Made by a program: the position numbers and the translations under genes | The notes under the pieces: generated by a model | What the model was told of the DNA's origin: nothing | The model's database searches: none | Seen by the model: only the letters and a program-made list of their open reading frames with translations | Part shown: positions 45,816-53,212 of the stretch, in pieces | Numbering within the stretch: the first letter of the stretch is position 1 | Layout of the letters: each line of letters opens with the position of its first letter | NCBI GenBank assembly: GCA_016841945.1 | Contig: JAENYC010000005.1 | Location: 1-64,000 of the forward strand | Source: Haloplasma contractile | Lineage (GTDB): Bacteria > Bacillota_I > Bacilli_A > Haloplasmatales > Haloplasmataceae | Direction of reading: 5' to 3' | DNA: 64,000 nt

Positions 45816-45835
45816 TGTAACAAAACATTGTTACA
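45816..45835. promoter_or_regulatory. Inverted-repeat operator candidate, unit B
   Basis: TGTAACA-N6-TGTTACA, identical to 44866-44885 including the spacer, while flanking bases have diverged. Confidence 0.65.
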
Positions 45836-45864
45836 TTACATATAGTATACTGAAAGGAGAAATG

Positions 45865-45948
45865 ATGAGTTTAGAATTAAAGATTCAAGAATATAAAGAA
45901 TTAGTAGAAGTAATTGAAGAAAATTATAAAAAAACTTCAAAAGAATAG
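45865..45948 (+). CDS. Small heptad peptide B1 (27 aa), copy of A1
   Basis: Starts MSLELKIQEYKELVEVIEEN. Two ATGs follow AAAGGAGA (45862, 45865); the second has better spacing. Against A1 most differences are third-position (AAA/AAG, TTG/TTA, ATC/ATT, GAG/GAA), with only one or two replacements in the helix. The N-terminal extension of A1 is absent. Confidence 0.75.
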   Translation: MSLELKIQEYKELVEVIEENYKKTSKE

Positions 45949-45996
45949 ATTGATACTATATTCTTGATGATAATCTAAAGGAAGGAGGAATAGAAG

Positions 45997-46083
45997 ATGT
46001 TTTTTGATTATGAAGCTAAGATAGTAGTAGAACAGTATAAAGAAAAAGTTAAAGAGCTAGAAAAATTAATCAATAAATTATAA
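45997..46083 (+). CDS. Small heptad peptide B3 (28 aa), copy of A3
   Basis: Starts MFFDYEAKIVVEQYKEKV and ends LEKLINKL. ATG 45997 follows GAAGGAGGAATAGAAG. The core differs from A3 only conservatively (L to I, I to L). It follows B1 directly, so the A2 equivalent was lost between them. Confidence 0.77.
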   Translation: MFFDYEAKIVVEQYKEKVKELEKLINKL

Positions 46084-46101
46084 AAAAAAGGGTAATTATT
46101 T

Positions 46102-46137
46102 AATTTATTGAATATACTGAATATCGGGTGTAAATTT
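46102..46137 (+). repeat. 36-base identical noncoding block, unit B copy
   Basis: Same 36 bases as 45337-45372, with TATACT at 46113-46118. Flanks differ, so the block itself is likely to be under selection. Confidence 0.7.
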
Positions 46138-46152
46138 TAAGGAGGAATGAAG

Positions 46153-46262
46153 ATGTTTTAGACTATGATGTAAATAAGCGATTACAACAGTATAAAGAAG
46201 AAGTAAAAAGAGTTGAACAAAAAGAAGATCCAAGAAAAGGAGGGATATATAATGTATTTTGA
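46153..46262 (+). pseudogene. Frameshifted copy of peptide A4 in unit B
   Basis: ATG 46153 follows a good GGAGGAATGAAG but reads ATG TTT TAG. One base lost from a T-run moves the rest out of frame: LDYDVNKRLQQYKEEVKRVE continues in the next frame with no start codon. The original stop and spacer before the next gene are also deleted, so this frame runs on to TGA at 46260-46262, overlapping B5. Confidence 0.78.
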
Positions 46263-46341
46263 TCATGATGTAAAACAAAGAGTAGAGCAGTACAAAGAAG
46301 AAGTAAAAAAAGTTGAAAATAAAAAAAATATAAAAAAGTAA
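46252..46341 (+). CDS. Small heptad peptide B5 (29 aa), copy of A5
   Basis: Starts MYFDHDVKQRVEQYKEEV, then KKVENKKNIKK. ATG 46252 follows AAAAGGAGGGATATATA. It has the single N-terminal opening where A5 has two. Heptad pattern V7, V11, Y14, V18, V21. It is more basic than A5. Confidence 0.77.
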   Translation: MYFDHDVKQRVEQYKEEVKKVENKKNIKK

Positions 46342-46400
46342 TCAAAAATAAAAATGAGAAACTAAAATCTAAAAATAAAAACAATAGATTGGTGGTAACA

Positions 46401-46466
46401 ATGATCAATAAAGTTAAATTATTATATAAGAATAAATTTATAAAAAATCCTACTTATCAAATGTGA
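46401..46466 (+). CDS. Short ORF B6 (21 codons) running into the terminator
   Basis: Starts MINKVKLLYKNKFIKNPTYQ. ATG 46401 follows TTGGTGGTAACA, as in A6. The C-terminal NKFI-NPTY is kept, and the coding end again forms the terminator's 5' arm. Coding status is uncertain; conservation of the start and frame favours it. Confidence 0.55.
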   Translation: MINKVKLLYKNKFIKNPTYQM

Positions 46467-46480
46467 AGTAGGATTTTTTT
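46443..46480. terminator. Bidirectional terminator between unit B and coaX
   Basis: AAAAATCCTACT (46443-46454) pairs with AGTAGGATTTTT (46467-46478). T-runs occur on both strands. Confidence 0.85.
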
Positions 46481-46485
46481 ATTTT

Positions 46486-47238
46486 CTAATATATGTTATT
46501 TTTATTAAAGATTTCTATTAAACCATCATAAATAAGAAAACGGTCTAGTTTAATTTGGTGTTGACAATGTGGAATAATATATTTTGCCAAACCACCTGTT
46601 GCAACTGTAAAGCATTTTTTATTATATTCTTGTTCAATCCGTGCTATCATGCCATCTATTGTGGATGCTGTGCCATAAACAATACCAGATTGCATGCAAC
46701 TCACAGTTTCTTTTTCTATAACCCGTTTGGGAGCTTTTATATCTATATGTGGTAATAGTGCTGTTTTTGTGACTAATCCATATAAACTGGTTTCTATTCC
46801 TGGTAGTAACACGCCACCATGGAAGGTATTTTGATCGAGTAAAGTAATTGTTGTAGCTGTTCCCATATCAATAATGATACAGGGTTGTGGATACTTTATC
46901 ATTGCACCTACAGCTGCGGCAACTAAATCAGCACCTATCTCCTTTGGATTATTTAATCTTATATCAAGACCTGTTTTAACACCAGGTATGATAATAAGGG
47001 GCTCTATTTTTAAGTGCTTTCTACAAAATGTATTCAATTGTTTAGTGACTATTGGCACAACAGATGCGATAACAATACCATGTATTGAATATTTATCGAT
47101 TAAATTATTTAGTAGTATGGAGTACTCATCTGCTGTTTTATTGATATCTGTTTTGATACGCCATTTGTCAATTAACTGTTTTTCTTCATATATTGCAAAG
47201 CTTATATTACTGTTTCCAACATCAAATAACAATAGCAT
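46486..47238 (-). CDS. coaX: Type III pantothenate kinase
   Basis: First step of coenzyme A synthesis. 250 residues of the ASKHA fold: phosphate-1 motif LLFDVGNSNISFAIY, NNPKEIGADLVAAAVGA, phosphate-2 IIDMGTATTITLLD, PGIETSLYGL and the GGLAKYI adenosine motif. It is insensitive to CoA feedback as a type III enzyme (family knowledge). ATG 47238 follows AGGATGTG, 20 bases after the ECF S-component gene, with which it forms an operon. Confidence 0.96.
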   Translation of the reverse strand: MLLLFDVGNSNISFAIYEEKQLIDKWRIKTDINKTADEYSILLNNLIDKYSIHGIVIASVVPIVTKQLNTFCRKHLKIEPLIIIPGVKTGLDIRLNNPKEIGADLVAAAVGAMIKYPQPCIIIDMGTATTITLLDQNTFHGGVLLPGIETSLYGLVTKTALLPHIDIKAPKRVIEKETVSCMQSGIVYGTASTIDGMIARIEQEYNKKCFTVATGGLAKYIIPHCQHQIKLDRFLIYDGLIEIFNKNNIY

Positions 47239-47258
47239 ATTGACACATCCTAACTTAA

Positions 47259-47957
47259 CTATTCTTCTTTATTGATTTTTTCTAATATCCCTTGTTGATC
47301 ATCTAATTTATTATTAACAGTTCTTAAGGCTAATACAATAGCTGTTACAATAAAACCACTGATAATAGCTTCGGCTATTGATTGAGTTGCAAAGACAAAA
47401 CCAATGAATTTAACTACATCTGTAATGAAGTTGATTTCAATTTCAGAATTGAAAAATGGTAGTACAATTGTTTCTGTATTTATAGTGAGATAAAGTGCTC
47501 TTTCTAAATAAATTACATTCATAAAATGAAAGAATAATGCACCTAAAACTAAAACAGAATGTATAAACGATCCAAAAACAGATGAGATGAATACATTAAG
47601 GTATTCATTTTTAATACTTGTTTTTAGATTCTCATATAATAATGCAGTGATATATGGGAATAACATTCTTGGTATAATTGAAATAAAAGGGTCCCTAAAT
47701 AAGAAATCAATAGTAAATGGTATTTCACCAATTTGTGTATAAGCAACTATTAGAGTAGATATACCAAATACAGCACCTGTTAAAACTCCAATTCTACGAT
47801 TCAAATAAATCGTTGCAACGATTACTGGGATATGAATTATCGTGAAACTCACGGGTCCTAATCTTATCAACCCAATGTTTGGTATGAAGGCTAATACAAG
47901 AATAATAGCCATCAACATCGCTAAGTAAACCAAATCTCTTGTTTTTTGATTGGTCAT
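47259..47957 (-). CDS. ECF transporter S-component, probably for pantothenate
   Basis: About 232 residues, six hydrophobic segments. The opening LVYLAMLMAIILVLAFIPNI, then RLGPVSFTIIHIPVIVATI, is typical of ECF S-components of the PanT type. It binds a vitamin in the membrane and needs a shared EcfAAT module not in this window. Pantothenate is inferred from coupling to coaX. Start ATG 47957 follows AAAGGAGA; the TTG just before is less likely. Its leader is structured. Confidence 0.85.
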   Translation of the reverse strand: MTNQKTRDLVYLAMLMAIILVLAFIPNIGLIRLGPVSFTIIHIPVIVATIYLNRRIGVLTGAVFGISTLIVAYTQIGEIPFTIDFLFRDPFISIIPRMLFPYITALLYENLKTSIKNEYLNVFISSVFGSFIHSVLVLGALFFHFMNVIYLERALYLTINTETIVLPFFNSEIEINFITDVVKFIGFVFATQSIAEAIISGFIVTAIVLALRTVNNKLDDQQGILEKINKEE

Positions 47958-48079
47958 CAAAATTCTCCTTTCCAGCTCTTATTTCTAAGATGCCGATAAA
48001 ATATTATTTTATTTACTTGTCTGACTTATTATTCATAATATCAGCAAGATTTAAAAGATTATGCAAGGATTAACCTTGC
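47958..48079 (-). promoter_or_regulatory. Structured 5' leader of the S-component/coaX operon
   Basis: On the minus strand TTGCCT (48115-48110), 18-base spacer and TATAAT (48091-48086) place the start near 48079. The leader of about 120 bases then forms GCAAGG-N5-CCTTGC (48079-48063), a long imperfect hairpin (48048-48016, CTTGCTGA...TCAGACAAG), and CTTA-GAAA-TAAG close to the ribosome binding site. It fits no riboswitch class that I can name by eye. Confidence 0.45.
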
Positions 48080-48266
48080 TTCTTTATTATATTCTATTTT
48101 AGCAGTAATAGGCAACCATAATAATAAAAAAATTAGGATTTTTAATTCATAGTATATATTGATTCTTATATTATATTTATATGTTATAATAGTAATGTTC
48201 TCTATATGGTGTGATTTTCATCTAGGAAAGTTGTAATAAGTAAAATATAAAGAAAGAAGTGATAAA

Positions 48267-49031
48267 ATGGATTTTATAAAACTAAATCAACAAGTATGGG
48301 ATAAATTGGTCGAAACTAAAAATTGTTGGTCAATACCAGTTAGTACAGAAGAAATAGAAAATGCTAAAAAAGGAGATTGGAAGATTGTAGTCACACCTTC
48401 CAAACCGGTTCCGCGAGATTGGTTTTCAGAATCTTTGGTTGGTAAAAAGGTATTGTGTCTTGCCTCAGGTGGAGGTCAACAAGGACCTATTATGGCCGCT
48501 ATAGGAGCTGAAGTGACAGTGTTTGATAATAGTTTAAACCAATTAGAACAAGATAAATTTGTAGCTAAAAGAGAAGGTTTAGAGATAGAAACTGTACAAG
48601 GAGATATGAGAGATTTATCTGTATTTGAGGATGAAACTTTTGACTTAATTATTCATCCATGGTCAAATTGTTATATCGATACAGTGTTTCCCGTTTGGAA
48701 GGAAGCTTATAGAGTTCTTAAAAAAGGAGGAACGCTTATTTCGGGCTTTGCCAATCCCTTTGAATATATTTTCGATTTAAATGAATTAGAAAAAGGGAAG
48801 TTTGTTGTTAGACATCATATCCCTTATTCTGATTTAACAAGTGTATCAGAAGTAGAATTAAAAGGATTTTTAGAAAAAGGTGAAGGCGTGTGCTTTGGAC
48901 ATACACTTGAAGATCAAATACAAGGTCAAATAAAAGCTGGATTCTTAATCGCAGGTTTTTATGAAGATATTGGAGGTTCAGCGCTTGATAAATATATCAA
49001 TACTTCAATAGCTACTAAGGCAATAAAATGA
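48267..49031 (+). CDS. Class I SAM-dependent methyltransferase
   Basis: 254 residues. Motif I is VLCLASGGGQQGPIMAAIGA, followed by VTVFDNSLNQLEQ, then QGDMRDLSVFEDETFDLII and the post-motif YRVLKKGGTLISGF. It matches small-molecule or ubiquinone-type methyltransferases common in Bacillota. The substrate is unknown. ATG 48267 follows AAAGAAGTGAT. A single-gene unit: divergent operon on one side, terminator on the other. Confidence 0.92.
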   Translation: MDFIKLNQQVWDKLVETKNCWSIPVSTEEIENAKKGDWKIVVTPSKPVPRDWFSESLVGKKVLCLASGGGQQGPIMAAIGAEVTVFDNSLNQLEQDKFVAKREGLEIETVQGDMRDLSVFEDETFDLIIHPWSNCYIDTVFPVWKEAYRVLKKGGTLISGFANPFEYIFDLNELEKGKFVVRHHIPYSDLTSVSEVELKGFLEKGEGVCFGHTLEDQIQGQIKAGFLIAGFYEDIGGSALDKYINTSIATKAIK

Positions 49032-49045
49032 TAACAAGTTATATA

Positions 49046-49077
49046 AAAATTTGTAGGGATGTAATCTACAAATTTTT
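49046..49077 (+). terminator. Intrinsic terminator after the methyltransferase gene
   Basis: AAATTTGTAG pairs with CTACAAATTT, followed by T4. Confidence 0.75.
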
Positions 49078-49147
49078 TATTTTTATAAATTAGAGCTGAT
49101 ATTCGTTTTATAATATAAGTAGTATTAAAAAGATTGGTGATTTTTAA

Positions 49148-50842
49148 ATGATTGGAAAATGGTGGCAAGAAGCAGTGTTTTATCAGATTTATCCAAGGAG
49201 TTTTAAAGATAGTAATGATGATGGAATCGGAGATATAAGAGGGATAATTGAAAAATTGGATTATATTAAAAGTTTAGGTGTAACAGCCTTATGGGTATGT
49301 CCATTTTATCAATCTCCGATGGATGATCAAGGATATGATATAAGTGATTTTTATAAGATTTCCAAAGATTATGGTTCTTTAGAAGATTTATTTCAATTAA
49401 TCAATGAATTACATGAACGGAAGATGCGATTAATCATAGACCTCGTTTTAAATCATACATCGGATGAGCATCCTTGGTTTATTGAATCTAAACGTTCAAA
49501 GGATAATAAATATCGTGATTATTACATTTGGCAACAAGGTAATAATGGGAAACCACCTTCAAATTGGGAATCATTTTTTGGTGGGTCTGTTTGGGAGTAT
49601 GATAAAAAAACCGATGAATATTATATGCATATATTTAGTCAAAAAATGCCAGATTTAAACTGGAACAATAAAGAAATGCGCCGTGATATGTTTAACATGA
49701 TGAAATGGTGGTTAGATAAAGGAATAGATGGTTTTAGAGTTGATGCTGTGAGTCATTTAAATAAAAATTGGGATTTTCCTAATCGACCAATACCAAAAGG
49801 AAGAGAATATTCTCCTTGTTATGATGAGTTTTCTAACCGGCTAGGTGTTCATGAAAGAATTAAGGAGATGACTGAGGAAGTATTTTCAAACTATGATATA
49901 GTGACGGTAGGTGAGGCGGGTGGTGCTAGTATAGTTGATACCATTAACTATTGCGGGTATCATCGTAATGAGTTTAATATGTTAATTACATTTGATCATT
50001 GTTGGTTAGATGTTAGTGATGATATAACTTATGTACCAGAGAAATGGACATATAAAAAACTTCATTTACCTGATTTAAAAAAGTCATTATCAAAATATCA
50101 AGTTTCATTATACAATAAGGCATGGAATACCTTATTTTGGAGTAATCATGACCAACCTCGTGTATTATCTCATTATGGTAATGATTCAGACGCTTTTAGA
50201 TTGTTGTCAGCCAAAATGCTTGCGACGGTGTTGTATTTTATGAGAGGAACACCTTTTATTTATCAAGGTGAAGAAATAGGAATGACCAATGTTTATTTTT
50301 CTAATATATCTGATTATCGTGATGTGGAGGTTTTTACATTGTATCGAGAAACCGTCTTAAAAAATATTGCATCAAAAGAAGATATATTAGACAGAGTTCA
50401 TAAAAGGTCTCGTGATAATGCGAGAACACCTATGCAATGGGATGATACAGCTTATGCTGGTTTTAGTAAGGTCAAGCCTTGGATTAAAGTGAATCCTAAT
50501 TATATAGATATTAATGTAAAAAATAACTTAAACAATATGGATTCTCTTTATTATTATTATCAAAAAATTTTTAAAATAAGACAAGATACAAAAGCATTCA
50601 TTTATGGTAAATATGCATTGTATCTAGAAGATGATCCTAATATTTTTATGTATACGCGAACCTATAAAAATGAATGTTATTTAATAATTGTTAACTTTTT
50701 TAAGCACTACATACATTTACAAGTACCTAATCAATTAGTGAATGAAAATGCGTTTATCATTATATCTAATTATGAAGGACAACGATTAAATACTAAATTA
50801 TACTTAAGACCTTATGAGGCAATTGTTTACTGTCTTAATTAA
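49148..50842 (+). CDS. GH13 alpha-glucosidase (oligo-1,6-glucosidase type)
   Basis: Cytosolic glycosidase of 564 residues. [20 protein letters not shown]-type opening with calcium-site-like DSNDDGIGD, region I [13 protein letters not shown], region II [12 protein letters not shown] (nucleophile Asp), region III TVGEAGG (acid/base Glu), region IV [9 protein letters not shown]. Closest to MalL, oligo-1,6-glucosidase or trehalose-6-phosphate hydrolase; these cannot be told apart by eye. No PTS or sugar transporter is adjacent. It starts ATG 49148 after TTGGTGAT. Confidence 0.94.
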   Translation: [564 protein letters not shown]

Positions 50843-50908
50843 AATAATCGATTTTTTTGTATATTAATATAGATATGTATCATATATTGTAGTAGGGTGG
50901 TGTTTAAA

Positions 50909-51352
50909 ATGAAGGATAATAAACCATTGCTTTTTATCAATAGTGCTCAATCTAATCAGGTAAAGGATCAAAATCAGTATGTATATGATAGTCGTTTTGA
51001 TAAAAAAAATATTAAAATCTTAAAGGAACAGAAAAGAGAAGAAAAAAAAGTAAGCAAACAAAAAGTTGAACCAGAAAAAGAACAAGAAATAAAGGTTCAA
51101 AACGAGGTCAAAGAACCTCAAGATAATAGTATAAGTGAAACAAAAAGTAAAAAACTAATGAATAAACTAGAATTACTCCATAAAAGAGCTAAATTAGGAC
51201 GTTATGTATTAGTATCAGTAGAAACGACTAGTGATGTTATTGAAGGATATTTTACATTTTTATTAGATCATTCGATTGTTTTAAGTGTGGAAGAGGAAGA
51301 AAAAGAAATCGCAATTGATGATATAAAAGAAATTGAGATATTAAAAGTATAA
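50909..51352 (+). CDS. Coat-like protein with C-terminal small beta-barrel (possible CotO relative)
   Basis: 147 residues. The first 85 are charged and probably disordered (KEQKREEKKVSKQKVEPEKE). The last 60 (LGRYVLVSVETTSDVIEGYF, then LLDHSIVLSV and IDDIKEIEILKV) look like an Sm/SH3-like barrel ending in a strand. Charged linker plus such an ending recalls CotO, and it neighbours a CotZ-like gene; that is suggestive only. The barrel resembles those at 53285 and 53591. ATG 50909 follows TAGGGTGG. Confidence 0.6.
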   Translation: MKDNKPLLFINSAQSNQVKDQNQYVYDSRFDKKNIKILKEQKREEKKVSKQKVEPEKEQEIKVQNEVKEPQDNSISETKSKKLMNKLELLHKRAKLGRYVLVSVETTSDVIEGYFTFLLDHSIVLSVEEEEKEIAIDDIKEIEILKV

Positions 51353-51354
51353 AA

Positions 51355-51385
51355 TCCTATTACGAAAAACGTAATAGGACTGAAA
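51355..51385. terminator. Hairpin between convergent genes
   Basis: CCTATTACG (51356-51364) pairs with CGTAATAGG (51370-51378) around A5. The T-run is better on the minus strand (GATTTTAT), so it mainly ends the CotZ-like gene. Confidence 0.65.
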
Positions 51386-51389
51386 GGTT

Positions 51390-51731
51390 TTAGCATCTGA
51401 AGCATTCATCAGGGAAGCAGAATACAGCTACAAATTCACAAAGATCAACTGTCACACATAATCTAGTTGTTGTAAATGTTCCATCTTCAATTGTAGTTCC
51501 AGGAATAAATGTTACTGCTCTTAAGATTGCACAACAATCATCGAAAACTTTTTCTACCAAGAAGGTTGTATAGGTAGTTTCTGTGTTAGGATCAGTAAAA
51601 GTAAAGATTGTATTATCAGGAAGGTATAATTGAATGAAACTGCATTTACATTTTTTTATTATTCTACATATACAACAACGACTATCATCACAACGCTCTT
51701 TACGACAAACGTCATTAATTTCAACAGACAT
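51390..51731 (-). CDS. CotZ/CotY/ExsY-like spore coat protein
   Basis: 113 residues, Cys-rich: a first cluster CDDSRCCICRIIKKCKC, then TTFLVEKVFDDCCAILRAVTF and RLCVTVDLCEFVAVFCF, the ending typical of CotZ/ExsY proteins, which self-assemble into a disulfide-linked crust or exosporium. It is shorter than Bacillus CotZ (about 150), lacking part of the N-terminus. ATG 51731 follows AAAGGAGGAGA; an upstream in-frame start at 51932 would overlap uppP and has no site. Assembly in a coat is inferred from family. Confidence 0.82.
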   Translation of the reverse strand: MSVEINDVCRKERCDDSRCCICRIIKKCKCSFIQLYLPDNTIFTFTDPNTETTYTTFLVEKVFDDCCAILRAVTFIPGTTIEDGTFTTTRLCVTVDLCEFVAVFCFPDECFRC

Positions 51732-51791
51732 AGAATCTCCTCCTTTCACTGTTAAAATATGAGCGTATATTTTTAAAGTATAGACTATCAT

Positions 51792-51810
51792 AATTTTAGT
51801 TTCTAAAATT
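51792..51810. promoter_or_regulatory. Palindrome before the CotZ-like gene
   Basis: AATTTTAG-TTT-CTAAAATT, a perfect 8-bp inverted repeat. It overlaps where the -35 would be for a minus-strand TATACT (51782-51777). Possible operator. Confidence 0.4.
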
Positions 51811-51816
51811 AAAAAA

Positions 51817-51847
51817 ATAGTGTTATACCTATAGATATTAACACTAT
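51817..51847 (-). terminator. Second terminator of uppP
   Basis: ATAGTGTTA pairs with TAACACTAT; the minus strand continues into T7. It lies in tandem with the hairpin at 51853. Confidence 0.7.
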
Positions 51848-51852
51848 ATATG

Positions 51853-51887
51853 AAAAACCTTCTTTCTAGTTTTGAAAGAAGGTTTTT
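51853..51887 (-). terminator. First terminator of uppP
   Basis: AAAAACCTTCTTT (51853-51865) pairs with AAAGAAGGTTTTT (51875-51887); the T5 run on the minus strand is partly inside the stem. Confidence 0.8.
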
Positions 51888-51889
51888 TA

Positions 51890-52717
51890 CTATAATATAA
51901 AACTTAATATGATAGAGAAAATGCCAATACAACTACAATAAATTGAAAAATAACTGAGTTTTCCCTTTTTAATTACGTTAATAAAAATATTTAAAGCAAT
52001 TAAAGTAAAAATAATTGATGTTAGTCCAGCTGCTAAGTAGGGGATAATGAGATTATTTATCTCGGGATTTTCTATAAACTTAACAATATCAAGTAAAGCA
52101 GCACCTAGTGCCACTGGGATAAAGAGTAGGAAAGAAAATTTTAACGCATTATCGATATTTAACTTTCTTGAAAGACTAGCAGATACTGTAGAACCAGAAC
52201 GACTAATACCTGGAATAATCGCAAATGCTTGAATTATTCCAATGAATAAGGCATCTTTCCATGTCATATCACTTTTTTCTTTATTACCTTTTGGTATTTT
52301 GCTTATAATAAATAATACGAGTGCAGTCACAAGTAAAGCAATACCCGCTGTTAATAGATTTGTTAAATGTTTTTCAATATAGTCTTTAAATAATACACCA
52401 ATTAAACCTGCAGGAATACTTGCTAAAGCGAGTAACCAAACATATTTATAATCTGTCAATTTTGTTTCATCTTTATTTGATAAGTAGCCAAAGAAATTTT
52501 TAATGAGTTCTAATAGGGTTTTACGATAAAAAATAATAATCGCTATTAATGAACCAAAATGTAGAAATATTTCAAAGGTAAGGTCATTCCCTTCGTCTAT
52601 GGTTATAATCTTTCCCAGTATAACAAGATGACCACTTGATGAAATGGGTAATGTTTCAGTGATACCTTGTATAGCTCCAAAGAAAATGTATTGAAGTAAT
52701 GTCATTAATTTATCCAA
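51890..52717 (-). CDS. uppP: Undecaprenyl-diphosphatase
   Basis: Recycles the undecaprenyl lipid carrier for peptidoglycan and teichoic acid synthesis. 275 residues, about eight helices, with the BacA/UppP motifs GAIQGITETLPISSSGHLVI and PGISRSGSTVSASL. Start TTG 52717 follows AAAGGGG; ATG four codons later (52705) is possible. Its presence argues that the organism has a cell wall. Tandem terminators follow. Confidence 0.95.
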   Translation of the reverse strand: MDKLMTLLQYIFFGAIQGITETLPISSSGHLVILGKIITIDEGNDLTFEIFLHFGSLIAIIIFYRKTLLELIKNFFGYLSNKDETKLTDYKYVWLLALASIPAGLIGVLFKDYIEKHLTNLLTAGIALLVTALVLFIISKIPKGNKEKSDMTWKDALFIGIIQAFAIIPGISRSGSTVSASLSRKLNIDNALKFSFLLFIPVALGAALLDIVKFIENPEINNLIIPYLAAGLTSIIFTLIALNIFINVIKKGKLSYFSIYCSCIGIFSIILSFIL

Positions 52718-52843
52718 TGTTTCAAGCCCCTTTCTATTGATACATCTATTATAGCGAAATTCCTATATAATGAAAAGAGATTATATTAAAAAAGTGTAAG
52801 AGATATGTTATAATGGGTTATAGATTAATAGGTGGAGGTACAC

Positions 52844-53212
52844 ATGAATATTGCATTAATTGCTCATGATAAGAAAAAACCTGAAATGGTTGATTTAGTC
52901 AAAAGATTTAAGCATGTCTTAAAAAAACATAACTTGTATTCAACGGGTACAACAGGACTTCATATAATGGGAGAAACAGATTTAAATGTTAATCGGATGA
53001 AATCAGGACCTTTAGGTGGTGACCAAGAAATTGGCGCTATGGTTGCTAATCATAAATTAGATATTGTATTGTTTTTACGTGATCCATTAACTGCTCAACC
53101 CCATGAACCAGATGTCAGCGCATTACTTCGATTATGTGATGTCTATAATGTTGCACTTGCAACAAATATTAATACAGCTGAAAAATTATTAGATAGTATT
53201 GAAGATGAATAA
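52844..53212 (+). CDS. mgsA: Methylglyoxal synthase
   Basis: Turns dihydroxyacetone phosphate into methylglyoxal and phosphate, a bypass when phosphate is short. 122 residues: [14 protein letters not shown], the phosphate-binding [27 protein letters not shown], and [15 protein letters not shown]. All active-site residues known for the family appear. ATG 52844 follows GGTGGAGGT. TATAAT at 52809-52814 is the probable -10. Confidence 0.97.
   Translation: MNIALIAHDKKKPEMVDLVKRFKHVLKKHNLYSTGTTGLHIMGETDLNVNRMKSGPLGGDQEIGAMVANHKLDIVLFLRDPLTAQPHEPDVSALLRLCDVYNVALATNINTAEKLLDSIEDE

Larger units (their letters stand above)
45773..46480 (+). repeat. Micro-operon unit B, second tandem copy
   Basis: Same plan as unit A but shorter. 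Counterparts of A1, A3, A4 (broken), A5 and A6 are present; A2 and its promoter are missing. Divergence from unit A makes this an old duplication. It runs to a terminator convergent with coaX. Confidence 0.85.

Noticed and set aside
45240-46408. Minus-strand ORFs of 60-80 codons over the peptide array
   Set aside because: They are Leu/Phe-rich mirror images of Lys/Glu-rich plus-strand genes and have no ribosome binding sites on the minus strand.
44826-46480. Regularly spaced repeats resembling a CRISPR array
   Set aside because: The repeated units are 80-120 bases, diverged at third codon positions, begin with ribosome binding sites and read as peptides. There are no identical direct repeats with unique spacers and no cas genes.
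51753-51761. Sporulation-type CATATTTTA (sigma-K-like -10) before the CotZ-like gene
   Set aside because: The implied start of transcription would fall in the ribosome binding site, so it could not serve this gene.
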